Assembly: GCA_009746045.1 (NCBI GenBank)
Contig: RPFO01000114.1
Coordinates: 250,001 to 314,000 of the forward strand
DNA: 64,000 nucleotides
From: Mesostigma viride
Taxonomy: Eukaryota > Streptophyta > Mesostigmatophyceae > Mesostigmatales > Mesostigmataceae
Direction of reading: 5' to 3'
The translations under genes were made by a program, and so were the position numbers. The notes beneath the pieces are model-generated. The model saw only the letters and a program-made list of their open reading frames with translations. It had not been told where the DNA came from and did not search any database. Below, in pieces: positions 21,717 to 33,348 of the stretch. Each line of letters starts with the position of its first letter. The first letter of the stretch is position 1.

Positions 21717-23363
21717 ATGTAGCACATATTCCGTGATGGATGGTGGAGTGGAGGGAGCTGCGTAATCTAACTAACCTAACGCTATCTAGTCTATAGTATA
21801 AAATCCTAACTACCCTACTCATCAAAACGCCTCCTCCTCTTGCCCAGGGGGAGGTGGCTTGCCCACAGGGTCGGGCGTGTGAGCCTTGACAATCTTCTGC
21901 CACCGCGTCTTGTTCTGTATGGCAGTCCAAAGAAGGGAGAGAGAGTGGATTAAAAAAAATTAAATTAAATTATAACATGCCTCCGTTGGGAGATCATGTA
22001 GCACATATTCCTTGATGGATGGTGGAATGGAGAGAGCCGCGTAATCTAACTAACCTAACTCTAGTCTATCTTGTCTAGAAAAATCCCAACTACCCTACTC
22101 ATCAAAACGCCTCCTCCTCTTGGGGGGAGATGGCTTGCCCACAGGGTCGGGCGTGTGAGCCTTGACAATCTTCTGCCACTGCGTCTCGGTTCTGCATGGC
22201 AGTCCAAAGAATTAAGGGATCGAGAGAGAGTGGATGCGGTATTCAAACTGGGCTGGGACCAGTAGGTCATCCAGCAACATCTGGACGTAGTTCGTGGCAT
22301 GTTTCCCTATACCCTTTTGGGAATGCCCTTGGGGCCAGGCCAGGTCAGATCGAATGTGCCGCCCTGGCTGGCCAAGCCGCTGGGGGCCTGCCAGACCAAG
22401 GGCGGTGTCGACCTGGCTGGTGCAAGCAAGGTGTCCTACAAATGCTACTATCCTACGCTGTCTAATCTCGTCCGAAATACGAGGCATGCCCTGATACAAA
22501 GACTCTATTGACGGGCGCTTGGAAAACCCTACGTTCAGGACCTGTCGGAGAATCCTGTAAACTGTGCCGTCTAGCCTAGATGCCAGGGTGGGTGTGAGTG
22601 TCCACGCCTTGGCGCCGTACGTGATCGAGCACCGTGAGGACGAGGACCTTGCATGAAGAGCATGCGCTTGCGGTGCTCGCCCATGCAGGCCCTTGGAGCG
22701 CCAGTAGGTGTTGAGCGAACGGAGCCTAGCCCAGGCCAGGCCATGCAATGCGGGTGTCCACATCGTCGGCGGTGTCAGGGAGCCAGCTCCCTAAGAGTTT
22801 GAAGCGATCGCGGAACGGGACCGTCGTCCCGTCGAGCAGGCGCGGCAGCGGCGGCCGGTGTACTGGAGGCCCCAATCACCATCGCCTCAGTTTTGACACT
22901 AATCTCCAACCCCACCGCCCGCGCCTCCAGGCCCAGACAGTCCAGCCAGGTCTGAATGTGCTCGGGGCTCGCGATGAGGGTGCATGATGTCATCCGCATA
23001 AATCAGGTCGGCCAGGCGGTATAGCCAGGTTCAACCCCGCCGTGCTCTTTCTCGTTAAGGATGTCCAAGCCTGGCTCGAACCCCAATTAAGAGCAGTAAA
23101 GCGCGCACGTGCCCGGCGCATGACGTGACCCACGACAATAATGAACAGGTATGGGGACAGGACACAACCTTGCCACACCCCGTGGTGAAGGGGGAATGGT
23201 GGGGTGGTGCCTTCCGCAGTCCGCACTACTGCCTGTGAGCCCTCATACAGGCGGCGAATGGCAGCAATAAATGCTGGTGGTACCCGATCCAGAGCTAGGA
23301 TGGCCCAAAGAGCCTTCCAGAGGACCGTGTCAAAGGCGCGCCTTGATATAGTCAACAAAAATC
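21717..23363 (-). mobile_element. LINE family D copy (minus), degenerate RT
   Basis: The minus strand carries RT pieces in several frames: RRAFDTVLWKALWAILA and GVWQGCVLSPYLFIIVV (about 23340-23120), LGLEARAVGLEISVKTEA (about 22950) and YGAKAWTLT...RRIVAFVGHLA (about 22620-22420). The catalytic YADD region is damaged. The 3' end at about 21951-22015 has CTCCCAACGGAG and an (AATTT)n-like tail. A second partial 3' region (21717-21949) lies beside it, with near-duplicate text (CCTAACTACCCTACTCATCA). Confidence 0.75.
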
Positions 23364-23415
23364 CATCCATCCATCATGGTTAATGCTCCGTGACTCCCCA
23401 ACGGGAGCACAATTA
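23364..23415 (+). repeat. Class II 3' hairpin remnant
   Basis: A short CATC run is followed by GGTTAATGCTCCGTGACTCC and CCAACGGGAGCAC, the 3' end of LINE family C. Confidence 0.6.
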
Positions 23416-23689
23416 TTAGTTTACTAGGCTGACGCATAGCTGATCAGGTGAGGTGGGCTCAAGACGTTGGCGAAGACGCTAGCTAATGGCCACAACGAGC
23501 CATGGCTGAAAATGCCATCACATAGAATTGATCAGTCTAAACAGCTAGCTAGAGCTATAATAAGTGGCTATGCTGAGCTATAATATATATGCTTTACGCT
23601 GAGACGTACAATAATGCCTAAGCTGTCCCATTCAAGACAACTAGCTTGCTCTATCCCGGGGTGAGCCCGGGCCGGCGCGGGGGGGCTAG

Positions 23690-23900
23690 CTTCCACAGTT
23701 TGTTGTTGACAAAAAGGTCCCCGCCCCGCAGTACACTTGGGCCGGGCTTCTCAGGGCTGGCCGCTTGTGGCGGATGAAGTCGGGCCACTGGTCCCAGCGC
23801 GTTGCTGCTGCTGGGCTGCATGGTGTCAGGTCGTCGTCAAGCGACCCGAGGGGGCCGTGCGCCAGCTTCTTGCGGCGAGAGAGGAACCTAACTCGATCGG
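23690..23900 (-). pseudogene. LINE ORF1-like C-terminal module, copy 3
   Basis: The minus strand reads VRFLSRRKKL, SLDDDLTPCSPAAA and WPDFIRHK, ending near a Gln-Val-Tyr motif. It is degenerate, with frame damage in the Gln-rich part. Confidence 0.55.
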
Positions 23901-24159
23901 GCAGTGATGTCACTGAATTAAGGTGAAGACCACTGGTGCAGGGGCCCATGCAGCCTTGTCCCGTGGATGGACCAGGCGGCCGGTAGGCGCCCTAGCTGCA
24001 GTGTCGTACCTGGCAGCTCCATGCGCGCCATAAGCTGGTTCCCGGAACTCGTCGGGGACAAGGATTACGCCTTTCTCAAACGCCTGTGCAACCTTGGATC
24101 TCAGAGGTCTCCCGCAGCTAGGCTGGCATGCTGCTCTGGGGGAAGTGCTTGACGATGAC

Positions 24160-25216
24160 GTTAATTAATTAATTATAATTAAACTCGTGCTCCCGTTGGG
24201 GCCGGAGTCACGGAGCACCGAAGCGTGCTCCCTGCATGTGCACAACAGGAAGAAAGGGCAGAGACCCCCAGTCTCCTTCATGCCAGAGGCATATGCCCAC
24301 AGCTGCAATCGGACACGCCATAGACGATCCGCGGCGCCTGCAGCTCGTAGGGCACCTATATAGCTCGCACCAACCAGGTAGACACCAGACACCTCACGTG
24401 GCCCCCCGGCCCGCGGGACTGCGACCAGCTCAGCCTGGCCGGCACCTCCTGACGTGGGCTGGGCCCCGTGATGTTAGACGCCGCAAGGCCCGCACCTTCA
24501 AAGAACAGCTAGTAGAGGACATGCATGGGGGGCCTTGGCCTCTCCGTGATTTGGAAGAAGATGATGGACAAGGCCAAGTGGGCCCAGGTCATAGAGGACA
24601 ACGAGCCCCCCCCCGTGGGGAAGCGCCCGCGTGTGCATGTGCACTGAACCCGCGGGAGGCACGCCCGACAGCTCCGGCCCTAGGGTAGCGCACGTGATGT
24701 TGTTTAGATAGATGTTGTAGTTAGTGATGTAATTGTTTAGATAGATGTTGTAGGTAGCTGATATAGATAGATTAGACCGGTAGGACTGTTTGCACCCATC
24801 CATCCATCCATCCATCCATCCATATCCATCCATCCATCCATCCATCGGGGTTAATGCTCCGTGACTCCCCAACGGGAGCACGAGTCTAATGAATGAATTA
24901 ATTAATTAATTAATGCCACCTATAGCTGAGCTGCAATCGGACACGCCATAGACGATCCGGCAAGTGCTGTGGGTGCAATAAGACCCATATGTGAGCATAT
25001 CATCAGTAACAAGTAGCGTGGGCAAGTAATCTGATCATAGCCAGGCAGGACGTAGCATGGCTGACAGTACAAGGGCTATAAGCTGAGGCTATGGCTGCAT
25101 GGTTGTGTACCGTGTGTTAGCGGTGCACGTGACTATATAGGTATGGTGGCACAGCTAGGCAAACATTCTACATACGGCATTATTAGCTGCCGTGGCGGCA
25201 GTGACTATACCAATGG
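24160..25216 (-). mobile_element. Family F element 3' region, split by a LINE C insertion
   Basis: Family F is oriented minus, with its tail at 24160-24180 and the class II hairpin next to it. The body is interrupted at 24331/24929 by a plus-strand family C LINE. A 31-bp exact duplication (24301-24331 and 24929-24959) brackets the insertion. The remaining body (24960-25216) aligns with 43700-43975. The ORF1-like sequence at 25260-26245 is directly upstream. Confidence 0.75.
24332..24928 (+). mobile_element. LINE family C 3' fragment nested in family F
   Basis: It starts inside the LINE C-terminal coding region (RRLQLVGHL-type text) and continues through FKEQLV. It then reads a 3' UTR with GACCGGTAGGACTGTTTGCA, a short (CATC)n, the class II hairpin and a (TTAA)n tail. 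Aligned with 41200-42385. Flanked by a 31-bp target-site duplication; about 14 extra bases sit between the tail and the right duplication. Confidence 0.8.
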
Positions 25217-25259
25217 ATACAAGCTAGGGCTGTTATATACAAGCTATTCTAGCCCGCTG

Positions 25260-26245
25260 GGGGCGTCCACATCTTGTGGTTAATCATCAGGCCCCCGCCC
25301 CTCCAGTACACCTTGGGCTCCTGGGGGAACAATTGTGGCGGAGGTATTCCGGCCACAGGTCGCGTCGCTGCTGCTGCTGAGCGGGGGTCAGGTGACTCAG
25401 GTCGTCGTCTAGCGTCCAGGTGAGGTCGTGCAACCTCTTGCGAGATGTACGAGAAAGGAACCGCCGCTTGTCCTCAGGGGAGGGGAAGGTGCATGAGCAG
25501 GACTGGTGCATGGGGGAGCCGCCTTGTCCCGTGAGTGTGGAAGGCGGTGGCACCTGCGCAGTTCTACCTCACCTACCAGGCCCATGAGGGTAAGAAGCTG
25601 GTCCTTGAGCTCGATCGTCGGCAAGGGTGGTTGACGTCTCACCTGGCCAGCTTCTGGGGGAAACGACGCAGCACCACTTGGCACTCCCGGCGAGCGCGTT
25701 CGGTGGCCTCCCGTTGTTCGGCCTGGCGGTGCGGGTCCGGCCTCCAGCTCCTGGAGCTCAATTCATGGCGATGGCATCAGTGGTTGAGGCGGTCGCTGAC
25801 CGCAGCAGGTCCGCATAGGAGAGCGGCGGGAGGTCGCCAGCATCCTGCCGGGGGTGGCTGGGATGCGATCAGTGGCCGGCTGCTCCGCTATCTTTGGGAC
25901 CTGTGTGGCCAGGGCCTCGGTGTGGGCGGTGATATCGATGGCTTCCAAGCTTCTTCATGAGCACGCCGCACTTCCCCTACACCTGCATGGTTGAGGCGGG
26001 AGAGGAGTGCAGCATGTGCCTCGAATGCCTGCGCCGTGGTCTGCAGCGCCGTGAGCTGAGGTTGTAGCTTGCATGTGTGCGACCTTGGTTTCCGTATTGG
26101 AGACCTTGGCCTCCACCGTGTTGAGCGCTGTAGTCATCAATGTACGCCCATCTTCTCGGCCAGCGGCCAGGTCACGTGCTCCTCCAGTAGTAGGCAGTAG
26201 CTGCTCGGATGTCACAACGGTCCGAGCCCCGCCAAAAACGGCCAT
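25260..26245 (-). pseudogene. ORF1-like protein of LINE relative, degenerate
   Basis: On the minus strand an ATG at 26245 starts MAVFGGARTVV. A stretch likely to form a coiled coil follows (ALNTVEAKVSNTETKVAHMQ), then frame breaks. The C-terminal module RRFLSRTSRKRL, LDDDLSHLTPAQQQQRRDLW and PEYLRH ends near 25300. This is the longest ORF1-like copy here, and it suggests a layout of N-terminal domain, coiled coil and C-terminal module, as in L1-type ORF1 proteins. No reverse transcriptase follows; the family F 3' region does. I infer an ORF1-only, non-autonomous element. Confidence 0.55.
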
Positions 26246-29200
26246 CTTACTCGGTCATCAAATTGGCGCGAGATCCCGAAAATCTGGTGGGCGGGAAGGT
26301 GACGACGAGGCAAAAAGTCACGCAGCACCCATGGCGGCCGTGAAAATCCTAGCGACCGTCCTGAGAACACATTACGGACATCGAATTCATTTTGAGCCTT
26401 CATAACTCATCTACTTCACGTAGATATTTTTTTATCCTAAAGAAATCGGCCCATTTTTTCAGGAAAACAGAAAAAGGGCGGGCATTTTCGCGAGGTCGGG
26501 TCAGGTCCGCTGCATTTTGCAGTGGACCCCCAAAAAGTCACACCGGAAACTTATCGAAAACGGCGACAGTGTAGTTCGAGGTAAGCCGCTCGCACGATTC
26601 TATGACTAATTCAAAAATTTTTGACCGAAAAACTTTTTGGTAAAACGACTGCCATTGTAAATGCCTCGTTGCCGCAGCAGTTGGAACTGCCAGGAGGGTG
26701 CGTGCGGGGCTGATCATGGCAACACACGTAAAAATATGTCACTCCCTCGTTTCTTTCATTTTTGTCATCCCATTTGCGCAGGGCGCTTCAGCAACTTCTA
26801 GAGCGAAGCCCAGCCTGATTTTTTTCTGGCTCTGTAGTGTAGACCTGCGCTCATTACTGATGAATATCGCCTGCGATCGTTGCGAAATGAAGCATGAATA
26901 CGCATTGCGCTGGTTGAGTCGACGCTGTACAGTGGAACCTGCTTTTTCGGCATCCGGATCCAAGGTAGGGTGAAGCCAGCCCCGTTCCCCTTCCAGATTT
27001 TCTGCCTGTCTCTTTCCCCGAGGCTCGTGAAAGCGCCTCGTTCATGTTACGCCGGACGCCTCGTCAAGCATCGCTGCTCGAGAGGGAGACGTAAGCCATG
27101 GCCAGCCTCCCCAAACAGCGTGATGTGCGCCTGTTCATTCTTCCAAGTGTAATTCATGGCGTAGGAAGCTGAGCCTGAAGGCAACAAACAGAAGGTACAT
27201 GTCCTGTATTCAACAGTCAGCACATATAGGTGTGCTGATGTGCAACCCTGGAGCTTATCCAGCTTTAACAGGCCATACAACACGCTGCTGGGGCTCCACT
27301 TCAGCGGATCGACTGTTGGTAAGTATTTCAACCTCTTTCCTTGGCCAGATTATAATGCACCATGTTTATCAATGATGGGCGGCGTGTTCTGATCTGGGGC
27401 TGGGAGGCACGAAGAAACCAGGGGGGAGCCCAGGTATGTGAAGTGCGCAGATGCTGTTGCTGCCTTGAGAAACCCAGGATTCATTGCCCTTGTTACATTC
27501 AGATATGTTGAAGCAGGCTGAGCTAATTAAGTACTATAGATGGAAGGGGGCTGATTTGTCTTTGATAATTGGTTGCTGCCTATGATGCATGATGAATATT
27601 GTTGCGGGCACAACAGAGTGCACAATGGGCTTACAGCATTGCGTAAGAGGCATGAATCTCACCAGGACACCTTCTACGGGCTCACAACAACATCACAATA
27701 ACGAATCATTACCAAAGTGCTTGCTGCCACACCACTGCCACATCACTCCCCACCACCCCAACACACCTACCACTGTACGTTACGCCGTTGTTAGCAGTGC
27801 CACGATTGCATAGCAATACCAACATTCCTGTCGTTAGCATGGAGGACCACCAGGTGCATCGTGTGCGCATACCCATGTGACAGATATTATATAATAGACT
27901 CCCACCAGGAGCAACGTCCACCACCATGAGTCTCGCCTGTTGGTGTAACTGCTGGCAGTGTCCCTACAACTCAGTATGGAATCTGCCATAAACGATAACG
28001 CCAGGCCCTGCACCATTGCTGCCACAATCTGCCATATTGACTTCGCCCATCGCAGCCTTGATCGTGATTGCAGCCACAAGTTCCTGCCGGCCCTCTTCAT
28101 CTCTTCTATCGTAGCACCAGAAACTGGGGCCACATTTAGCAGCATCGGCAGCTGACATAGCTGGCACCTGGCACAACAGATAATGCCAGTAGTATCAAAG
28201 AAGGCACCCTACTGCTTACCATTGCTATCAATCACTGGCATGATCAATCTGTCACTATACCACTTGCCAGCACCACAGAATATCATGCATGACCTGGTGT
28301 GTTTGGCATGCGAGCTAGCTGGCTAGTTAATGTGCTAGAGATGTTAGATAGCAACTGCAAGCAAATGTAGTGTGCAGCCAATGATGTTTGCTTCGAACCA
28401 CTATTTGACTTGCTAACTAGTTGCTCTCTCTCAACACGCCCCACCATTGGAATGTTGGTAGTTAATACTATTGATGTATCAAAGAGACAACTGTTCATGT
28501 ATTTCCATGATGAAGTGCATGCCACATGTATGGGTGGAGATAACCAAGTTGGAGTTCAACCTTACCTCAGCTCGTACTGTAATGGGGTATGAACTTGTAA
28601 GGAAATATTATATGATGTTGGCTGCTGTCACGTGTCACTGTGACACATCGTCATCTGTGGTGTGACTGAGGTAATACTTGGCAATCATGTTCAGCATGCT
28701 CTATTTAAATTGCATTAAAAATTTCAGCTCTGTCTGAACTCATTTGCGCTACCTGTGGTGCATTATATATCCAAATTTTGCGCGAGAGTGACGCGTGACA
28801 GTAGAATCATGTAACTAGTTGGTGTTCAATCAAGGTGCAACTTTGCAGCCAGCCTGCAGATGTTGCAAGTTAAGTGTTTGCTTACTTCCAGGTTAATCTG
28901 AGCTCATTTGCACTGTTGGGTGCATTTAATGATCCATAAAATGCTCCAAATGACCGTATTTGTGACGGTTGACAGCATAACTTCTGGCCATCCCAACTCT
29001 ATTACGGGTGCAACTTGGTACTTGAGCTGCATGTGTTATATTTAATGTGTCTGCCCATTTCCAGGTCAAAACGACATTAATTGTGTTGTTTGTGGAATTA
29101 ATTATGAATAAAACTGGCAATTTTGGTGTTTTTTATGCTTTTGGACGTCACCATTCTGTGAGCACCAAGTGGCCAACCAAGGTGTGACTTGGCACAGTAA
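26246..29200. other. Long non-coding stretch
   Basis: About 3 kb with no convincing gene, RNA or transposon signature. Short direct repeats occur (for example TGAGCTCATTTGC/TGAACTCATTTGC near 28736 and 28900, in similar contexts). Confidence 0.45.
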
Positions 29201-29357
29201 ATCTGGGTACCATGGAGAAGCCAGCCACCAAGTTTGACCATCATCCGAATATTAGTGCAGCTAGGAGGAGTAAGATGGGTGTTTTTTGGCACTTTCAGAC
29301 CGTTGTGAACGCCGCTCGACGTCATCGTGCTCAACGTCAGCAAGACAACCCACGAAA

Positions 29358-29765
29358 ATGGCTGACGGCGGAGTTCAGATTTTTGCGTCTGAGCCTCAAA
29401 TTCGGTCAGACCACTTGCATTCGATGCGCCTTTTTAAGACGCGAGACGTCATCCTTGCACTACGCAGAGGGAGGGAGCCGGTGTGGCTGCCGGCTGCGCA
29501 GGCCGGGCTGGGTACGTTGCGGAGCCGAGCGACGAGGAACTTGCGTTCAGTGAGCTTGAAGAAGCTCAGTGAAGATGATGGCGAGGCGATGGTTGAATTC
29601 TGGCAGGGCGAGCTAGGAACTCCTCCACCTTGTCGGCGGGGATGGGCCCCTCGGGCCCACGGAGCTTGTGTTCCAGTGCATATAGTTCAGTCTGGCATAT
29701 CTCGGCGCAGTGTGCGTCGGTCAGGCGCAGCCAGCCGCTCGGAACGTAAAGCATGCGTAGTCTAG
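29358..29765 (+). CDS. Possible short ORF, MADGG-type N-terminus
   Basis: An ATG at 29358 opens 135 residues beginning MADGGVQIF. A related start, MADGGTHNF with similar following bases (HSMRLFKTR versus a diverged counterpart), occurs at 30634. The pair suggests the start of an ORF1 in a dispersed element, not a host gene. No domain is recognised. It overlaps an opposite-strand frame at 29566-29964, so at most one is real. Confidence 0.25.
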   Translation: MADGGVQIFASEPQIRSDHLHSMRLFKTRDVILALRRGREPVWLPAAQAGLGTLRSRATRNLRSVSLKKLSEDDGEAMVEFWQGELGTPPPCRRGWAPRAHGACVPVHIVQSGISRRSVRRSGAASRSERKACVV

Positions 29766-29964
29766 GTACTGTCGCCATTTGCATGTTCGATCGTAGCAGA
29801 ATTTCTTGGGCTCTGGCGAGGCGCTTGGCGATGGGTTGCTGGCGGTGGGTTTGCGGGCCCAGTCGACTGCCATGTGCACAGGGCAAGGACGATGGCGAGT
29901 GGGTTGGGCTGGGAGCCGGAAAGCTCCTTTTCCAAACCCCGTTTTGCCCTTTTGGAGTCGTCAT
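29566..29964 (-). CDS. Hypothetical ORF, 132 aa
   Basis: It starts at ATG 29964 and stops at 29566. It contains AKRLARAQEILLRSN and LTDAHCAEICQTELYALEHK, a helix-like, soluble composition that is more protein-like than the opposite frame. I do not recognise it. It may be a single-exon gene, an internal exon or transposon ORF1 material. Confidence 0.25.
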   Translation of the reverse strand: MTTPKGQNGVWKRSFPAPSPTHSPSSLPCAHGSRLGPQTHRQQPIAKRLARAQEILLRSNMQMATVPRLRMLYVPSGWLRLTDAHCAEICQTELYALEHKLRGPEGPIPADKVEEFLARPARIQPSPRHHLH

Positions 29965-30130
29965 AGCTGCTTGTCACGTGCGTAACTTTTTTATACTGCG
30001 TTTCAGCCGTAACCGATTATACTGGTGCATGAGTATTTGTCGAGCTTGTCATCCTCGCGACGGTCGTGCTCCTGCTCTATCAAGGAGACAACCAGCTCTA
30101 TAGCTAGGCGTTAACCGACTTAAATTCTTA

Positions 30131-30265
30131 ATGGGCCTGTGACCAGCTTCCCTTCCTATCGCGGCATATTTGCCCGCAACGGCCCTGAACTATTGTTTAG
30201 CGGGCCTGTGACCAGCTTCCCTTCGTATTGCGGCACATTTGCCCGCAACGGCCCTGAATTATTAT
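30131..30265. repeat. Two-copy ~68-bp tandem duplication
   Basis: GGGCCTGTGACCAGCTTCCC and GCCCGCAACGGCCCTGAA occur twice in the same order, starting at about 30133 and 30201, with few differences. Confidence 0.8.
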
Positions 30266-30381
30266 TCAGCCACCGGCATTGACTCGGCTCAGGAGGCAGC
30301 CACATGCATCAGTGTGATGTGGCCCGGAGGTTGTCCACGTGGGACGTAATTGATTAATTAACTGGGAAGTATATGTAACAC

Positions 30382-30531
30382 CATTCCATCCCATGTTCCG
30401 CTCCCACTGAGGGCTTATGCTCACGTGACGCAGTCACGTGTCTATTAATTAATTAATTAATTAATTAATTAATTAATTAATTAATTAATTAATTAATTAA
30501 TTAATTAATTAATTAATTAATTAATTAATTA
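30382..30531 (+). mobile_element. Severely 5'-truncated LINE A with long (TTAA)n tail
   Basis: Only about 60 bp of the family A 3' end (CATTCCATCCCATGTTCCGC, the class I hairpin) plus ~90 bp of (TTAA)n. It is flanked by the perfect 11-bp duplication ATATGTAACAC (30371-30381 and 30532-30542). The target looks like a family E element (ATATGTAACACATATCCCTAAG). Confidence 0.8.
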
Positions 30532-30786
30532 ATATGTAACACATATCCCTAAGCCAGCAGACATGTAGCAGATGCGATATTATACCAGGGTTACATCCTT
30601 AGATTTTTTGGGCTACGAGCCACGAGAGTAGCCATGGCTGACGGCGGCACCCATAACTTTCACGTTTGGGCACCAAATTTTGCCGCGACTATTCAGATGC
30701 ACAATCACTTCGTCTTTCTAAGACGCACATGCTGTTATACTTTTCCGAAGCTATCACGCAATATTATGACGAGCAAACGCTCCTCG

Positions 30787-30965
30787 ATCGATGCAATGCA
30801 GCCTGGCGGCACTGCGCTGAGCCCGGAAAATTCATCAGCAGCTCCGCCCTTCGGCCTGGAACCCGGTCCGGGGCTCGCCGTGTGAGGACGAAGCGCCCTG
30901 TTTGTGTGGGCTTGGTGCCGACTAGTCTAAGTTCTGATGTGTCTACCCGATCTGTGCATGGATCC
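30787..30965 (-). pseudogene. LINE A C-terminal coding fragment
   Basis: The minus strand reads VDTSELRLVGTKPTQTGRFV, which aligns with VDTSDRLAGTKPAQPGRYV of the 17.3-20.8 kb LINE. Flanked by unrelated sequence. Confidence 0.65.
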
Positions 30966-31514
30966 ATGCACATGCGGGAGAAACAATCATGGATGCACAT
31001 GCGCGATAGTGATATGACTAATGCGCCGGCCACGTGTACATGGATGCATGCATGCATGCATGCAGCCTGACCGGTCGTTCATGGTCTGCCTTGGAATGGT
31101 GGATCGACTGGCAGTGGTGCCACAGAACTAGTATGGAGGACAAACTGGATGGCACCGAGTAAAAATAAACAGTTGTCTCACTTGAAATAAACTTTCGTGG
31201 TCCCACTGTCACAATCCCGATCTTTCCGTGTCATGTGCCCCCCAGATTACAGACAGACCAGGAGGTTGCCCGTGTGTGAGCCAGGGCTGTCCTCCTACGG
31301 TAGCACATGTCCAGTCCATGGCCTATCACGAAAACTCCTGCGGTGGCCCAAAGCGGATGAGGGTTATATCGCCGTAGGTCTAGTGCAGCTAGTGTTGGGG
31401 GCTTGGGCCATGATGCAGACGATTCTTTGCGTTATTGTTTAATGAGCTCAACTAGTGCTCATGGTACTCTATGGTGTGCCCCTGCGCGCGCTTGGCACAC
31501 AAGTTCTTACTGCC

Positions 31515-32435
31515 TTATACACCAAGGGACGCCATAGGTGGTTGGAGATCGTCGGCGATACTTCTTGTCTTGTTCTTCTTCTTCTTTTTCTTCTTCTTCC
31601 TCTGAATATTGGCGCTCATTGAGCTCTGTGCAGTCTGCGTCTCTGCAACTGGCTTCAACAGTGAACCTTCTTGCTCTTCCGCGATTTCATCCTGCACCTG
31701 TCGTAGCATTGCTTCGGCAGCCAGGCGCTCGGCCTCAGGCTTGTCAATGGCAGTCTTATCAACCGTCAGTTCTTTCGAAGGTCCCCAAAGTACCTTCACT
31801 CTGATAGTCCAGGAGGGGTTGTGCGACGATTCAGAACGATCTAGGAAGAGAGTGTCATAGACAGGTAACGGTTTCCCGTGCATCTGGAGAAGCTCTTGAA
31901 GGGCAGACTTGGGGTGCTTGGGAATAGACTGATGTAGGCGATCTTTAGTCCAATAGCGCTTGATGAAAACTCGGGCCAAGCCCAGACCACCCTGAAGGTA
32001 CAGGGCACCCAGTAATGCTTCTAGAGCGTCTGACAGCACCGAGGCACGGTTTCGGGTGGAGGGGTCCAGCTGGCTACTGATGTGTTCAGCAAATCCTGAC
32101 TCATTTGCCATGTCTTCCAGGAATTTTTCACAAACGAGACCGGCAAGACGTTGAGACAGAGTACCTTCTTGTTCTTCGGGGAATTCCTTGTATAGTAGCT
32201 CTGCGACGGCGAGTGCTAAAACACGGTCTCCGAGATACTCGAGACGCTGGAAGTCAGGGTTGCCTTCATTGCCGCAGCTACTTGGGTGAATGAAAGCTTT
32301 GGAGACCGCCTCAAACTTTGAATTCTTGGAGACCGCCTTGAGAGCTTGGGATTTCAACCAGCTGACTCGACGTTCCCGATCTGCCGATGGGGAACCCGGC
32401 AGATTTGAAGTACGTGCTGCGCGGTTCCCGGCCAT
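31515..32435 (-). CDS. Ribonuclease III (class 1, bacterial type)
   Basis: An intronless 306-residue frame with ATG at 32435 and TAA at 31515-31517. It cleaves double-stranded RNA. The RNase III domain spans about residues 25-165. The signature RLEYLGD (64-70) supplies E66 and D70, and LSDALEALLGALYLQGG (about 134-150) supplies D136 and E139. These match the E. coli catalytic set E41, D45, D114 and E117; the position of E. coli E38 is Gln63. A dsRNA-binding domain follows (PKSALQELLQMHGKPLPVYD from 175, ending KPEAERLAAEAMLRQV at 247). The C-terminal tail has a poly-Lys stretch (residues 280-287 and onwards) that could act as a nuclear/nucleolar signal or bind RNA. Length and domain order are those of bacterial or organellar RNase III, not Dicer or Drosha. 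Possible roles are rRNA or small-RNA processing in an organelle or the nucleus. The N-terminus is not a clear transit peptide. Confidence 0.9.
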   Translation of the reverse strand: MAGNRAARTSNLPGSPSADRERRVSWLKSQALKAVSKNSKFEAVSKAFIHPSSCGNEGNPDFQRLEYLGDRVLALAVAELLYKEFPEEQEGTLSQRLAGLVCEKFLEDMANESGFAEHISSQLDPSTRNRASVLSDALEALLGALYLQGGLGLARVFIKRYWTKDRLHQSIPKHPKSALQELLQMHGKPLPVYDTLFLDRSESSHNPSWTIRVKVLWGPSKELTVDKTAIDKPEAERLAAEAMLRQVQDEIAEEQEGSLLKPVAETQTAQSSMSANIQRKKKKKKKKNKTRSIADDLQPPMASLGV

Positions 32436-33348
32436 GACTTCCCGGGAAACAGTTCACCAAGCTGGCATTAATTCAGCCGCCGGGAGAGACCGGGGCAAGG
32501 TATGCTGCTATCTAAAAATTACCGTAGCCATGATGAAGTTGTCAGGACGATGTCTGCCGATAGGAAGCTTACTATGAGGCTTGGCGCCACACACCAGATC
32601 AGGTCCAGGACTCGTTCCGATCCCATTACGTGCTCAAAGACGATGGCTTCGTGCGATGTTGGGCACTAGATGTCATTCTACGCAAGAAGAAAGCATAGAT
32701 TATTATTCATTATTACCATGGAGCCGCTCTCGGGGCCTGGCCGCTCCCAACCAACGTGAACGTTACAACTCACGTTACTTGATAATAAATCATAAGCGTT
32801 TTCCATATTATGCTGTTCATACTTCAAACCTGGTTTAAAGACTTCATACTAGCGCCAAATTGCTCCATGAATAATAAGCGGTTGTGCAAGAGTGCAACTA
32901 GGTCCCGCGATGATCACGAGCAACAGCGAAGTGAGCTGAAGTGAGCAAACAACAGCGAACAACGATTTTAACGCGGTTTTCGCGCGAAGTCTCAAGCGCG
33001 CCGTCCAGGACCGCAAGCATCTGAGATACGATGTACAGCTGGCGCTCTGTGGTGCGCGGACACTATCGTTGGCGTGACACTTGGCGCTCGGCATTGACCT
33101 GGAAATATCGGGCGTGCGAGGCATCATACCGTTGTTGCCGCGACAGTGATGCATGGCCTGGGGAAGTGGATGATTACAGATGATTACAATGATTACGAGC
33201 GGAAGCTACATTACTAATCGCGGTCGCCTATGCAGCACTGCTTGTACATAGGCAGATCAAGCCGCAATCGTCTGCATTCGATAGTGCTACCGGCTATAGC
33301 ATTTATTCACTGGTGACGACAGCTACACGCACATCTGGGCGCGCGATC
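32436..33348. other. Intergenic region between divergent genes
   Basis: The RNase III gene (minus) and the EF-hand gene (plus) are divergent, so this ~0.9 kb should hold both promoters. I see no clear TATA box. GATTACAGATGATTACAATGATTAC at 33170-33197 is a short tandem run. Confidence 0.5.

Noticed and set aside
30443-30531. (TTAA)n run as a stand-alone microsatellite
   Set aside because: It directly follows the class I hairpin and is bounded by an 11-bp target duplication, so it is the tail of a LINE insertion.
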